Positions 51,400 through 60,545 of a DNA stretch of 64,000 nucleotides are shown piece by piece. The DNA lies in NCBI RefSeq assembly GCF_019972155.1, contig NZ_BOVL01000008.1:294907-358906 (forward strand). Direction: 5' to 3'. The first letter of the stretch is position 1. The number at the start of each line of letters is the position of its first letter. Both the position numbers and the translations under genes were made by a program. The DNA comes from Bradyrhizobium sp. RD5-C2. GTDB lineage: Bacteria; Pseudomonadota; Alphaproteobacteria; Rhizobiales; Xanthobacteraceae. The notes below the pieces were generated by a model. It ran no database searches. It was given only the letters and a program-made list of their open reading frames with translations, and was not told the DNA's origin.

Positions 51400-53172
51400 C
51401 TAGCTCTTCGCCGGCGGGTTGGTCTTGATGTGCAGCTCCTTGAGCTGCTTCGGCGTGGCTTCCGACGGCGCGCCCATCAGAAGGTCCACGTACTGCTGAT
51501 TCATCGGGAACAGCGAGACCTCGCGCAGATTGTTGGTGCCGCACAACAGCATCACGATGCGCTCGAGACCGGCCGCCATGCCGCCATGCGGCGGCGCGCC
51601 GTACTGGAACGCGCGGTACATGCCGCCGAAACGGTCGATGACCTCCTGCTCGCCGTAGCCTGCGATCTCGAACGCCTTCACCATCGCTTCCGGCTTGTGG
51701 TTCCGGATGCCGCCTGACGCCATCTCGTAACCGTTGCAGGCGATGTCGTACTGGAACGCCTTGATGGTCAGCGGGTCCTGCGACTGCAGCGCCTCCAGGC
51801 CACCTTGCGGCATCGAGAACGGGTTGTGCGAGAAGTCGACCTTCTTGTTCTCCTCGTCATACTCGTACATCGGGAAGTCGACGATCCAGGCGAACTCGAA
51901 CCGGTCCTTGTCGATCAGGTTCAATTCCTCGCCGAGCTTGGTGCGCGCCAAGCCTGCGAACTTCCAGAACTTCTCCGGGTCGCCTGCGACGAAGAATGCA
52001 GCATCGCCCTCGTTGAGGCCGAGCTGGTCGCGGATTGCGGCAGTGCGTTCCGGGCCGATGTTGTTGGCGAGCGGACCTGCGCCCTCGCCGCCCTCGCGCC
52101 ACATGATGTAGCCGAGGCCGGGCTGGCCCTCGCCCTGCGCCCAGGAGTTCATGCGGTCGCAGAACGCGCGGCTGCCACCGCCGGTGCCCGGGATCGCCCA
52201 GACCTGGTTCTTCGGGTCTTCCAGCATCCGCGCGAACACCTTGAAGCCGGAGCCGCGGAAGTGCTCGGAGACCTCCTGCATCACGATCTTGTTGCGCAGG
52301 TCCGGCTTGTCGGAGCCGTATTTGCGCACCGCTTCCGCGAACGGAATCCGCGGCCAGTTCTTCGTCACCGGCTTGCCGTTGGCAAAATCCTCGAACACGC
52401 CGGTGATGACGGGCTCCATCGCCGCGAACACGTCGTCCTGGGTGACGAAGCTCATCTCGACGTCGAGCTGGTAGAACTCCGGCAGACGGTCGGCGCGCGG
52501 ATCCTCGTCGCGGAAGCACGGCGCAATCTGGAAGTAGCGGTCGAAACCCGACATCATCAGGAGCTGCTTGTACTGCTGCGGCGCCTGCGGCAGCGCGTAG
52601 AACTTGCCGGGATGAATCCGCGACGGCACCACGAAATCGCGCGCGCCTTCCGGCGAAGACGCCGTCAGGATCGGGGTCTGGAATTCGAAGAAGCCCTGCT
52701 CCTTCATCCGCTTGCGCATGGAATCGACCACAGCGCCGCGGGTCATGATGTTCTGGTGCAGCTTCTCGCGACGCAGGTCGAGGAAGCGATACTTGAGCCT
52801 GATATCCTCAGGATATTCCTGCTCGCCGAACACCGGCAGCGGCAACTCGGCCGCCGCGCCGAGCACCTCGATCTCCTTGATGTAGACCTCGATCATGCCG
52901 GTCGGCAGTTCCGGATTATCGGTGCCGGCGGGACGGCGGCGCACCTTGCCGTCGATCCGCACCACCCACTCCGAGCGGAACTTCTCGACCTCGGCGAACG
53001 CCGGCGAGTCCGGATCGGCCACGCACTGGGTGATGCCGTAATGGTCGCGCAGGTCGACGAACAGCACGCCGCCATGGTCCCGGACACGGTGGACCCAGCC
53101 TGACAGCCTGGCCGTCTGGTCGATATCGCTCTCTCGGAGCGCGCCGCATGTGTGTGACCGGTAGCGATGCAT
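51400..53172 (-). CDS. aspS: Aspartate--tRNA ligase
   Basis: A 590-residue class II aminoacyl-tRNA synthetase. The N-terminal OB-fold anticodon-binding domain (about 1-110) contains [22 protein letters not shown]. Motif 2 is [19 protein letters not shown] (about 217-235) and motif 3 [14 protein letters not shown] near residue 550. The bacterial GAD insertion occupies about 290-420. Length is normal. The enzyme may be non-discriminating, as in other alphaproteobacteria. Start ATG 53172. It is divergent from selO with a 196-base gap. Confidence 0.97.
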   Translation of the reverse strand: MHRYRSHTCGALRESDIDQTARLSGWVHRVRDHGGVLFVDLRDHYGITQCVADPDSPAFAEVEKFRSEWVVRIDGKVRRRPAGTDNPELPTGMIEVYIKEIEVLGAAAELPLPVFGEQEYPEDIRLKYRFLDLRREKLHQNIMTRGAVVDSMRKRMKEQGFFEFQTPILTASSPEGARDFVVPSRIHPGKFYALPQAPQQYKQLLMMSGFDRYFQIAPCFRDEDPRADRLPEFYQLDVEMSFVTQDDVFAAMEPVITGVFEDFANGKPVTKNWPRIPFAEAVRKYGSDKPDLRNKIVMQEVSEHFRGSGFKVFARMLEDPKNQVWAIPGTGGGSRAFCDRMNSWAQGEGQPGLGYIMWREGGEGAGPLANNIGPERTAAIRDQLGLNEGDAAFFVAGDPEKFWKFAGLARTKLGEELNLIDKDRFEFAWIVDFPMYEYDEENKKVDFSHNPFSMPQGGLEALQSQDPLTIKAFQYDIACNGYEMASGGIRNHKPEAMVKAFEIAGYGEQEVIDRFGGMYRAFQYGAPPHGGMAAGLERIVMLLCGTNNLREVSLFPMNQQYVDLLMGAPSEATPKQLKELHIKTNPPAKS

Positions 53173-53368
53173 ATTCGTTCCAAAACTGATGTCGGAGGGT
53201 CGAATCGCGACAGGGCCAAAATGCCCTGTCCGAAGTTGCGGAGGGTTTACCCGACGAGGCCGGGTGCGGCAACCAAGGGAACGCCCGGTTTTCGGGCCAA
53301 ACGGCAGATTTTCCGCACCGACGCCGCCAATCGTTTGCCTATTCGGCCCGCGGGCCTATCTTCCCGAT

Positions 53369-54841
53369 ATGACCATCCATTTCCCGTTCCAGAACACCTA
53401 TTCGGCGCTGCCGGCGAACTTTTTCGCCCGCGTCGCGCCGACCCCGGTGGCCGCCCCCCGGCTGATCAAGCTGAACCGGCCGCTCGCGGTCCAGCTCGGG
53501 CTGGATCCGGACCTGCTCTCGACGGCGGAGGGCGCCGAAATCCTCGCCGGCAAGCGGCTGCCTGATGGCGCCGACCCGATCGCCATGGCCTATGCCGGCC
53601 ATCAGTTCGGGCACTTTGTTCCCCAGCTCGGCGACGGCCGCGCCATCCTGCTCGGCGAGGTCATCGACAGGGACGGCACCCGCCGCGACATCCAGCTCAA
53701 GGGATCGGGCCCCACCCCGTTCTCCCGCCGCGGCGATGGCCGCGCCGCGCTCGGCCCGGTGCTGCGCGAATACATCGTCAGCGAGGCGATGTTCGCCTTG
53801 GGCATCCCGACCACGCGTTCGCTCGCCGCGGTCGTCACCGGCGAGGCCGTGATGCGCGAGACCGCACTGCCCGGCGCGGTCCTGACCCGCGTCGCCGCGA
53901 GCCACATCCGCGTCGGCACCTTCCAGTTCTTCGCCGCTCGCGGCGACACCGACGGCGTGCGTGCGCTGGCCGACCATGTCATCGCCAGGCACTATCCCGA
54001 GCTGAAGGATGCCGCCCAGCCCTATCACGCACTGCTCGCCGGCGTCGTGGCGCGGCAGGCCACGCTGGTCGCGCGCTGGCTGCTGGTCGGCTTCATCCAC
54101 GGCGTGATGAACACCGACAACTCCTCGATCTCGGGCGAGACCATCGACTACGGCCCCTGCGCGTTCCTCGACGCCTACAATCCGGCGCAGGTGTTTTCCT
54201 CGATCGACGAGATGGGCCGCTACGCCTATGCCAACCAGCCGCGGATCGCGCTGTGGAATCTGACCCGGCTCGCCGAGTGCCTGTTGCCGCTGTTCGACGG
54301 CGAGCAGGAGAAGGCCATCGAACAGGCGCAAGTGATCCTCGGCGAATTCCCGGAGAAATTCACTGCGGCCTATCAGGCGGGGCTGCGCGCCAAGGTCGGC
54401 CTGTCCACCGCACGCGACGGTGACGAGGCGCTGATCCAGGACCTGCTCGACGCGATGGCGAAGAACGCAGCCGACTTCACGCTGACCTTCCGCCATCTCG
54501 GCGACGCAGCCAGCGGCGACGCCGCCGACGTCCGCGCGCAGTTCACCGATCCGGCAGCGTTCGACGAATGGGCCGGCCGCTGGCGCGCCCGCCTCGCGCT
54601 GGAGAGCGAGACGCCGGCCGAACGCAAGGCCGCGATGGGTGCCTTCAATCCGGCCTTCATCCCGCGCAACCACCGCATCGAGGCGGTGATCCAGGCGGCC
54701 GTCAACAGCGACGACTACGCCCCGTTCGAGGAGTTGCTGACGGTGCTGGCGAAGCCTTACGAGGATCAGCCGCAATTCGCGGCCTACGCCGATCCGCCGC
54801 TGCCCGAGCAGATGGTGACGCAGACTTTCTGCGGGACGTAA
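53369..54841 (+). CDS. selO: Protein adenylyltransferase SelO (YdiU)
   Basis: A 490-residue pseudokinase-fold enzyme that transfers AMP from ATP to Ser, Thr or Tyr of proteins. Family motifs are [43 protein letters not shown] (about 110-130), [21 protein letters not shown] (about 250-270, metal-binding Asn and Asp) and [15 protein letters not shown]. In E. coli SelO affects redox proteins under oxidative stress. The ATG at 53369 begins at the family's conserved [12 protein letters not shown] start; a longer frame from 53189 is not used. Single gene. Confidence 0.96.
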   Translation: MTIHFPFQNTYSALPANFFARVAPTPVAAPRLIKLNRPLAVQLGLDPDLLSTAEGAEILAGKRLPDGADPIAMAYAGHQFGHFVPQLGDGRAILLGEVIDRDGTRRDIQLKGSGPTPFSRRGDGRAALGPVLREYIVSEAMFALGIPTTRSLAAVVTGEAVMRETALPGAVLTRVAASHIRVGTFQFFAARGDTDGVRALADHVIARHYPELKDAAQPYHALLAGVVARQATLVARWLLVGFIHGVMNTDNSSISGETIDYGPCAFLDAYNPAQVFSSIDEMGRYAYANQPRIALWNLTRLAECLLPLFDGEQEKAIEQAQVILGEFPEKFTAAYQAGLRAKVGLSTARDGDEALIQDLLDAMAKNAADFTLTFRHLGDAASGDAADVRAQFTDPAAFDEWAGRWRARLALESETPAERKAAMGAFNPAFIPRNHRIEAVIQAAVNSDDYAPFEELLTVLAKPYEDQPQFAAYADPPLPEQMVTQTFCGT

Positions 54842-54852
54842 GGCCTCCACAT

Positions 54853-54938
54853 CGTCATTGCGAGCGCAGCGAAGCAATCCATCGCGCCACATGCGCTGAA
54901 CAATGGATTGCTTCGTCGCTTCGCTCCTCGCAATGACG
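54853..54938. repeat. Dispersed palindromic repeat, family A, second copy
   Basis: CGTCATTGCGAGCGCAGCGA opens it and GCAATGACG closes it, matching the element at 35567 along both arms; the centre differs (ATCGCGCCACATG region). Again it lies between convergent genes. Confidence 0.88.
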
Positions 54939-54958
54939 GTGGGGATCGTCAGTACCTC

Positions 54959-55948
54959 TCACACCGTCACGACGATCTTCCCGAACTGCACGTTCGACTC
55001 GAGATACCGGTGCGCTGCAACGATCTCCTCGAACGGAAACGTCTTGGCAATGATCGGCTTCAGCGCGCCATCTGCAAGCCCCTCGAGGATGAACGCCTTC
55101 GCCATGGCGAGCCGCGCTGGATCCTGGACGATCTCGTGCACGCGGTAGCCGCGCAGCATCAGGCTCTTGCTCAGCACGGTGAACAGCGGAAACGGCGTCG
55201 GCTCCGGGCTGAGCCCGCCATACTCGATCAGGATGCCGCCATGCGCCATCGCTGATGTCAGCGGCATGAAGACGGGACCGCCGACCGGATCGAGCACGAC
55301 GCGAACTCCGTTCAGCCCTGCGATCTGCTCCAGCCTCGATTGCAGGTCCTCCTCTGCCGACGCGATCACGTGCGCAGCGCCGGCGTCGCGCAAGGCCCGC
55401 GCCTTGGCCGAGGTCCGCGTCACCGCGATCGGGATCGCACCGACACGATTGGCGATCTGGATTGCGGCGAGGCCAACGCTGCTCGATGCTGCCGTGATGA
55501 CGACGACCTCGCTCCGCCCAAGCTTCGCAATATCAATCAAGGCGCCGTAGGCCGTGAGATATTGCATCCACACCGCGGCGGCTTCCTGAAAACTCAGCTC
55601 TGGCGGATGCTTGACGACCAGTTCGGCCGGGAACGTCGCGAGCTCGGCATAGGCCGGCCACCGCGCCATCGAGATCGGCGGCACGATGCTGACGGCATCA
55701 CCTAGGGCGAAACGGTCGACCCCCTCGCCGATCGCTTCGGCAAGGCCGGCTGCCTCAAGGCCGAGGCCGGACGGCAGCGCCGGCGTCTCGATGTAAGTCC
55801 CCGTGCGCATCAGGGCCTCGGCGCGGTTCAGTCCGAGCGCCTTGATCCGAATCCGGACCTCGCCGCGCGCCGGCGGCGCGATCGCCACATCCTCGATGCG
55901 CAGCACCTCGGGACCACCGTGTTGATGAAAACGAACCACGCGAGCCAT
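54959..55948 (-). CDS. Zinc-independent quinone oxidoreductase-like MDR protein
   Basis: A 329-residue medium-chain dehydrogenase/reductase. The N-terminal GroES-like domain starts VVRFHQHGGPEVLRIEDV, GLNRAEALMRTGTYIE; the Rossmann domain has TAASSSVGLAAIQIAN (about 150-165) and GGILIEYGG. No zinc-ligand cysteines are seen, so it belongs to the quinone oxidoreductase (zeta-crystallin-like) branch. It probably uses NADPH. The ATG at 55948 follows GGAGTGTTGCCG. It is divergent from a LysR gene with several symmetric sites between, so that regulator probably controls it. Confidence 0.9.
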   Translation of the reverse strand: MARVVRFHQHGGPEVLRIEDVAIAPPARGEVRIRIKALGLNRAEALMRTGTYIETPALPSGLGLEAAGLAEAIGEGVDRFALGDAVSIVPPISMARWPAYAELATFPAELVVKHPPELSFQEAAAVWMQYLTAYGALIDIAKLGRSEVVVITAASSSVGLAAIQIANRVGAIPIAVTRTSAKARALRDAGAAHVIASAEEDLQSRLEQIAGLNGVRVVLDPVGGPVFMPLTSAMAHGGILIEYGGLSPEPTPFPLFTVLSKSLMLRGYRVHEIVQDPARLAMAKAFILEGLADGALKPIIAKTFPFEEIVAAHRYLESNVQFGKIVVTV

Positions 55949-55964
55949 CGGCAACACTCCAAAG

Positions 55965-56043
55965 CAGTTGAATTGCAAAACAGTTCAGTTGAATGAGCTA
56001 TGCCAAGGCCGGTTCAGCGGATAAATCATCCCGCAGACTGAAC
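55965..56043. promoter_or_regulatory. Multiple TGAA/TTCA sites in divergent promoter
   Basis: A dyad TGAA-N11-TTCA (55969-55987) has LysR geometry. CAGTTGAAT occurs at 55965-55973 and 55986-55994, 21 bases apart (two turns). A further inverted pair, GTTCAG (56012-56017) and CTGAAC (56038-56043), lies closer to the lysR start. This fits a regulator with several half-sites; inference from pattern only. Confidence 0.5.
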
Positions 56044-56064
56044 AGTCCAAACTGAGGGTTTCGA

Positions 56065-56967
56065 ATGATGGATCGCCTGACCAGCATGGCCGTGTTTCTC
56101 AGGGCGGTCGATCTCGGCTCTTTCGCGGCCACCGCCGACGCGCTCGAGATGTCCGGCCCGATGGTCGGCAAGCATGTCCGCTTCCTCGAGGAGCGGCTCG
56201 GCGTTCGCCTGATCCACCGCACCACGCGGCGTCAGAGCCTGACCGAGTTCGGGCAGGCCTATTACGAGCGCTGTCGCGCGGTGCTCGCCGAAGCTGATGC
56301 CGCCGACGCGCTCGCGGCCGATCAGCTGTCCGAACCGCGCGGACGCCTCAAGGTGACGATGCCGGCGCTGTTGGGCCGGCACTGCATCGCGCCGCTGCTG
56401 CTCAAGCTGACGCAGAAGTATCCTGCGCTGGAGCTCGATCTCTCGTTCGGCGATCCGGTCGCCGATCTGATGGAGGGCGGCTACGATTTTGCGATCAGGA
56501 CCGGCGATCTCGACGAGCAATCCGGCGTGATCGCGCGGCGCATCGCGCGCCAGCGCATGGTGGTGTGCGGCTCGCGCGCGTATCTGAAGGCCAACGGCAG
56601 GCCGCGCACGCTCGACGAGCTCGGCCAGCACCGGGCGATCGTCTATCGCCGCCGGGGGCGCGCGCGCCCGTGGCTGTTCCCGCGCGACGGCCAGAAGCCG
56701 CGCGAGGTCTGGCCTGCCGGGCGGCTCAGGCTCGACGATCTCGAAGCCATCGCCGACGCTGCCGCGCGCGGCATGGGACTGGCGTGGCTGCCCTCCTGGC
56801 TGGTGCGCGAGCGCCTCGAGCGCGGCACGCTGGTCCGCGTTCTCGGCAACGAGGGTGAGCTTCCCTACGATTGCCATGCGCTGTGGCTGCCGACGCCGCG
56901 ACTGCCGCTGAAGGTCCGGCTCGCGGTCGACGCGCTCGCAGCCGCGCTGCCGAAGCTCGTGGCGTAG
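56065..56967 (+). CDS. LysR family transcriptional regulator
   Basis: A 300-residue LTTR. The winged helix-turn-helix is near the N-terminus (FLRAVDLGSFAATADALEMSGPMVGKHVRFLEERLGVRL), followed by the effector-binding domain (about 90-300), which starts GRLKVTMPALLGRHCIAP. It is divergent from the quinone oxidoreductase and probably regulates it through the sites at 55965-56043. The effector is unknown. Two consecutive ATG codons mark the start. Confidence 0.93.
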   Translation: MMDRLTSMAVFLRAVDLGSFAATADALEMSGPMVGKHVRFLEERLGVRLIHRTTRRQSLTEFGQAYYERCRAVLAEADAADALAADQLSEPRGRLKVTMPALLGRHCIAPLLLKLTQKYPALELDLSFGDPVADLMEGGYDFAIRTGDLDEQSGVIARRIARQRMVVCGSRAYLKANGRPRTLDELGQHRAIVYRRRGRARPWLFPRDGQKPREVWPAGRLRLDDLEAIADAAARGMGLAWLPSWLVRERLERGTLVRVLGNEGELPYDCHALWLPTPRLPLKVRLAVDALAAALPKLVA

Positions 56968-57114
56968 CGCCAACGCGTTGTTCCACGATGCCCGTCGTGA
57001 GCGTTAACTCACCCTCCACCATGCCGGGAGGCTGGCGGCGGTAACCATAAGGCTTAACAGCGCGTCAACGCTCCCCCAACAAGTCTAACTGTTTCTAATG
57101 GGGGAGAATGGCCC

Positions 57115-57225
57115 GTGGACGCATTTGCATTCGAATTCATGGGACTGGCAATGATCGCGCTGTGTCTCGTCGTGCTGGCGATGCCGGCGGCGCGGCGGCC
57201 GTCGAAGAACATGCGCTACGAGTGA
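57115..57225 (+). CDS. 36-residue membrane peptide
   Basis: An open frame of 36 codons starting with GTG, preceded by GGGGGAG at a usable distance. It encodes one hydrophobic helix (FMGLAMIALCLVVLAMPAA) followed by a basic tail (RRPSKNMRYE), the form of a small single-pass membrane peptide with the tail inside. It is too short for normal gene calling. The upstream 147 bases are free of other genes. Function unknown. Confidence 0.6.
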   Translation: MDAFAFEFMGLAMIALCLVVLAMPAARRPSKNMRYE

Positions 57226-57316
57226 CGCACCCGACGCGGCGCACGAGCCGCGCGGATCGGTGTGTGATAGAGAGGCGCTCCGCCCGGGCCGTCGTCGTCA
57301 ATGCAGGAGATCGTTC

Positions 57317-57709
57317 ATGTTGGACCACGTCTCCATCACCGTATCCAATATACGCGCCGCCGAGCCCTTCTACGACGCCGTGATGGCAGCGCTCGCCGTC
57401 ACCAAGATGAGCAGTGGCGAGACGTGGATCAGTTACGGCGAGCGCTGTGACGCCGATCATCCGGACCTGACCTATTTGCTGATCCGCCCCGGACCGGTGC
57501 CCGATGAAGCATACGGGCGGCATTGGTGCTTCAAGGCGCAACGCCGCGAGCAGGTTGACGCGTTCTGGCGTGCCGGGCTTTCGGCAGGAGGATGCGACGA
57601 AGGCGCGCCGGGTCTGCGTCCCGAATATCACCCCCACTACTACGGGGCGTTTCTGCGCGACCCCGACGGCAACCGGATCGAAGCTGTCTGCCATCGGCGT
57701 TTCGCGTAA
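57317..57709 (+). CDS. VOC (glyoxalase/bleomycin resistance) family protein
   Basis: A 130-residue single-domain vicinal oxygen chelate protein: MLDHVSITVSNIRAAEPFYDAVM gives the first metal His, and YYGAFLRDPDGNRIEAVCH the typical Y-x-x-x-x-x-D-P-D-G-N-x-I-E end with the metal Glu. Members act as lyases, dioxygenases or drug-binding proteins; the exact reaction is not predictable. The ATG at 57317 follows AGGAGA; the longer frame from 57260 is rejected because it lacks the domain start. Confidence 0.9.
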   Translation: MLDHVSITVSNIRAAEPFYDAVMAALAVTKMSSGETWISYGERCDADHPDLTYLLIRPGPVPDEAYGRHWCFKAQRREQVDAFWRAGLSAGGCDEGAPGLRPEYHPHYYGAFLRDPDGNRIEAVCHRRFA

Positions 57710-57857
57710 CGCCGCATCGGGCGCGACGCGGACTTCACGCCACGCACCGGTCGCCCCGCCATCCCGGCACGTCAGCCTTGCCCGATCACGGCCACGCAGC
57801 CGGGTTGCGCGGTGCTATGGTCGCGTCGTCCTGCCCTCGTTCCCTTGATTCCCTGAC

Positions 57858-59162
57858 ATGACCGAGACCGCCTCGTCGCTGATCCATCCCGGCTGGTTTG
57901 CCGCGATTGCCATCCTGCTCTGGGCCACCAGCCTGCTGCCGGAATTCCTCACAGCGCTGCTGTTCTTCGCCGCAGTCGCCGTGTTCCACGCGGCGCCGCC
58001 GGACGTGCTGTTCTCAGGCTTCCAGTCGGAGGCGTTCTGGCTGGTGCTCGGCGGCTTCGTCATCGGCACCGCGATCCGCAAAGTGGGGCTGGCCGACCGG
58101 ATCGCGCGGCTGCTCGCAGACCATCTCAATGGCTCCTGGTTTCGGATGGTGGCCGGCGTGATCCTGCTGACTTACGCGCTGGCCTTCGTGATGCCCTCGA
58201 ACATGGGCCGCATCGCGCTGTTGATGCCGATCATCCTGGCGCTGGCCGATCGCGCCGGCTTGGCGGAGGGATCGCCGGGCCGCGCCGCGCTCGCACTCGC
58301 CGTCGGCTTCGGCACCTATCAGCTGTCGGCGTCGATCCTGCCGGCGAACGTGCCGAACCTGATCATGACCGGCGCCGCCGAGCGCGCCTATGGCGTGCAC
58401 TTCGATTACATGTCGTATCTCGTGCTGCATGCGCCTGTCATCGGCATCCTCAAGGGGGGCGTGCTGATCGGCTGCCTGGTGTGGCTGTTTCCTGCATCGC
58501 CCAAGCCGATCGAAGGCGGCGCCGAGGCGACACCGATGAGCGCGGCCGAATGGCGGCTCTCGATCATCCTGCTTGCGACGCTCGCATTCTGGATGACGGA
58601 CTCTCTGCACGGCATCCGCCCGGCCTGGGTCGGGCTGGTCTCCGCATGCCTTTGCCTGCTGCCGCGCGTCGGCTTCCTCAACGGCGAGGAATTTGCTGCC
58701 GGCGTCAATGTCCGCACCTGCATCTATCTCGGCGGCATTCTCGGGCTTGCTGCCGTGGTCGCCTGGTCGGGGCTCGGCACCGCGATCGGCGATCTCATTA
58801 TTCCGCACCTGCCGCTCGATCCGGCGCGGCCGGCGGCGGATTTCGCCTCGATGATCGGGCTTGCCAGCCTCTTGAATTTCGTTGTCACCGCCAACGGCGT
58901 CCCCGCGGTGTTCACGCCGCTTGCGGCCTCGCTCGCCGCGCACACCGGCCTCAGCCTTCCCACCGTGCTGATGTCGCAGGTGTTCGCCTATGCGACGCCG
59001 CTGTTGCCGTATCAGGCCGCACCGATCGTGGTCGCCGCTGGCATGGCCCGCGTGCCGACCAGCGCGGCGGTCAAGATGTGCCTCGTCGTAGGCCTGATCT
59101 CCTTTGTCGTGCTGGCGCCGCTCTATCTCGTCTGGTTCCGGCTGCTCGGCTGGATCGGCTGA
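57858..59162 (+). CDS. SLC13/DASS-type anion permease
   Basis: A 434-residue polytopic membrane protein with about 11-12 helices: WFAAIAILLWATSLLPEFL, ALLFFAAVAVFHA, FWLVLGGFVIGTAIR, FGTYQLSASILPANVPNLIM (the SNT-like motif region), and AYATPLLPYQAAPIVVAAGMA near the end (equivalent to the second SNT motif). It resembles divalent anion:sodium symporters carrying di- or tricarboxylates, sulfate or similar. No operon partner of metabolism is adjacent, so the substrate is open. The chromate transporter follows with a 92-base gap. Confidence 0.85.
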   Translation: MTETASSLIHPGWFAAIAILLWATSLLPEFLTALLFFAAVAVFHAAPPDVLFSGFQSEAFWLVLGGFVIGTAIRKVGLADRIARLLADHLNGSWFRMVAGVILLTYALAFVMPSNMGRIALLMPIILALADRAGLAEGSPGRAALALAVGFGTYQLSASILPANVPNLIMTGAAERAYGVHFDYMSYLVLHAPVIGILKGGVLIGCLVWLFPASPKPIEGGAEATPMSAAEWRLSIILLATLAFWMTDSLHGIRPAWVGLVSACLCLLPRVGFLNGEEFAAGVNVRTCIYLGGILGLAAVVAWSGLGTAIGDLIIPHLPLDPARPAADFASMIGLASLLNFVVTANGVPAVFTPLAASLAAHTGLSLPTVLMSQVFAYATPLLPYQAAPIVVAAGMARVPTSAAVKMCLVVGLISFVVLAPLYLVWFRLLGWIG

Positions 59163-59254
59163 CGGTCGTCGCGAGAATATCGCGCTTGGGCGTCATCGAT
59201 TGACGATATGCTTGCGCTGATGACATGGAACGCAAGCCAGGGAATTGACGACGC

Positions 59255-60475
59255 TTGAACGATACCGACGTCCAGCACGCCAACACATCAGCCGCGAGGT
59301 CAGCACACTCGCCTCTCGAGGTGCTGCTCATTTTCCTCAAGCTCGGTGTGACTTGCTTCGGCGGGCCGATCGCGCATATCGGCTATTTCCGCGACGAGTT
59401 CGTCATCCGCCGGCGCTGGCTTGACGAACAGGCCTATGCGGATCTGGTCGCGCTCTGCCAATTCCTGCCGGGGCCTGCGAGCAGCCAGGTCGGCTTTTCG
59501 CTTGGCCTGATGCGCGCTGGCTATCTGGGCGCACTCGCGGCCTGGACCGGCTTCACGCTACCCTCGGCGATCGCGCTGGTGCTGTTTGCCTTCGGCGCCG
59601 GCGGATTGAGCGGCCCGGCCGGCGCGGGCCTGGTGCATGGCCTCAAGCTGGTCGCGGTGGCGATCGTGGCGCAGGCGGTCTGGGGCATGGCGCGCTCGCT
59701 CTGTCCCGACCGCGAGCGCGCATCGATCGCGACGGTCGCGGCGCTCATCATCCTCACGAGCTCCTCGTCGATCGCGCAGATCGGCGCCATCGTGCTCGGT
59801 GCCGTCGCCGGGCTGTGGTTCTGCCGGGCAGCGCAACCGGCCGACGGCGTCACTCACATCTCGATGCCGGTGTCGCGCCGCGTTGGCCTCTGCGCAATGA
59901 TCCTGTTCCTTGCCCTGCTGGTCGGGCTGCCGCTGCTCGCCCGCGCATGGCCCGGCCTCGGCCTGTTCGAAGCCTTCTACCGCTCCGGCGCGCTGGTGTT
60001 CGGCGGCGGCCATGTCGTGCTGCCGCTGCTCCGCGAAGCCGTGGTGACGCCGGGCTGGATCGGCGACGATGCGTTCCTGACCGGCTACGGCGCAGCACAA
60101 GCCGTGCCGGGCCCGCTGTTCACCTTCGCGGCCTATCTCGGCGCCGTGATCGGCGGCGTGCCGGGCGCGCTCGTCGGCCTCGTCGGCATCTTCCTGCCGG
60201 GACTGCTCGTCCTGCTCGCGGCGCTGCCGTTCTGGGATGGCTTCCGCAAGCGGCCGGCGGCGCAGGCGATGATGCGCGGGGTCAACGCCGCCGTGGTCGG
60301 CATCCTCGGTGCCGCGCTGTACGATCCGGTCTGGATCAGCAGCGTGCAGCGTCCGCTCGATTTCGGCATCGCGTTATCAGGCTTCGTCCTGCTCACGGCA
60401 TGGCGCGCCCCGCCGCTCGTGGTGGTCGTCCTCAGCGCGGCCGCCGGCATCGCCACCGGCCTCCTGCAATCGTGA
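59255..60475 (+). CDS. chrA: Chromate transporter (two-domain ChrA)
   Basis: A 406-residue membrane protein with two homologous CHR domains. Domain 1 has LKLGVTCFGGPIAHIGYF and LVALCQFLPGPASSQVGF; domain 2 has YRSGALVFGGGHVVLPLLRE and YGAAQAVPGPLFTFAAYLG. These FGG(P/G)xxH and Q-x-x-PGP motifs are diagnostic. Full-length ChrA exports chromate and confers resistance. The start is TTG at 59255. No chrB or chrC is seen next to it, so induction by chromate cannot be inferred. Confidence 0.95.
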   Translation: MNDTDVQHANTSAARSAHSPLEVLLIFLKLGVTCFGGPIAHIGYFRDEFVIRRRWLDEQAYADLVALCQFLPGPASSQVGFSLGLMRAGYLGALAAWTGFTLPSAIALVLFAFGAGGLSGPAGAGLVHGLKLVAVAIVAQAVWGMARSLCPDRERASIATVAALIILTSSSSIAQIGAIVLGAVAGLWFCRAAQPADGVTHISMPVSRRVGLCAMILFLALLVGLPLLARAWPGLGLFEAFYRSGALVFGGGHVVLPLLREAVVTPGWIGDDAFLTGYGAAQAVPGPLFTFAAYLGAVIGGVPGALVGLVGIFLPGLLVLLAALPFWDGFRKRPAAQAMMRGVNAAVVGILGAALYDPVWISSVQRPLDFGIALSGFVLLTAWRAPPLVVVVLSAAAGIATGLLQS

Positions 60476-60545
60476 ACAGCGACGCCGCCCCCGCGCGGGC
60501 CAAATTAAGAACGCTTTCATGCCTGGCCGCCATCATTGAAGGCGT

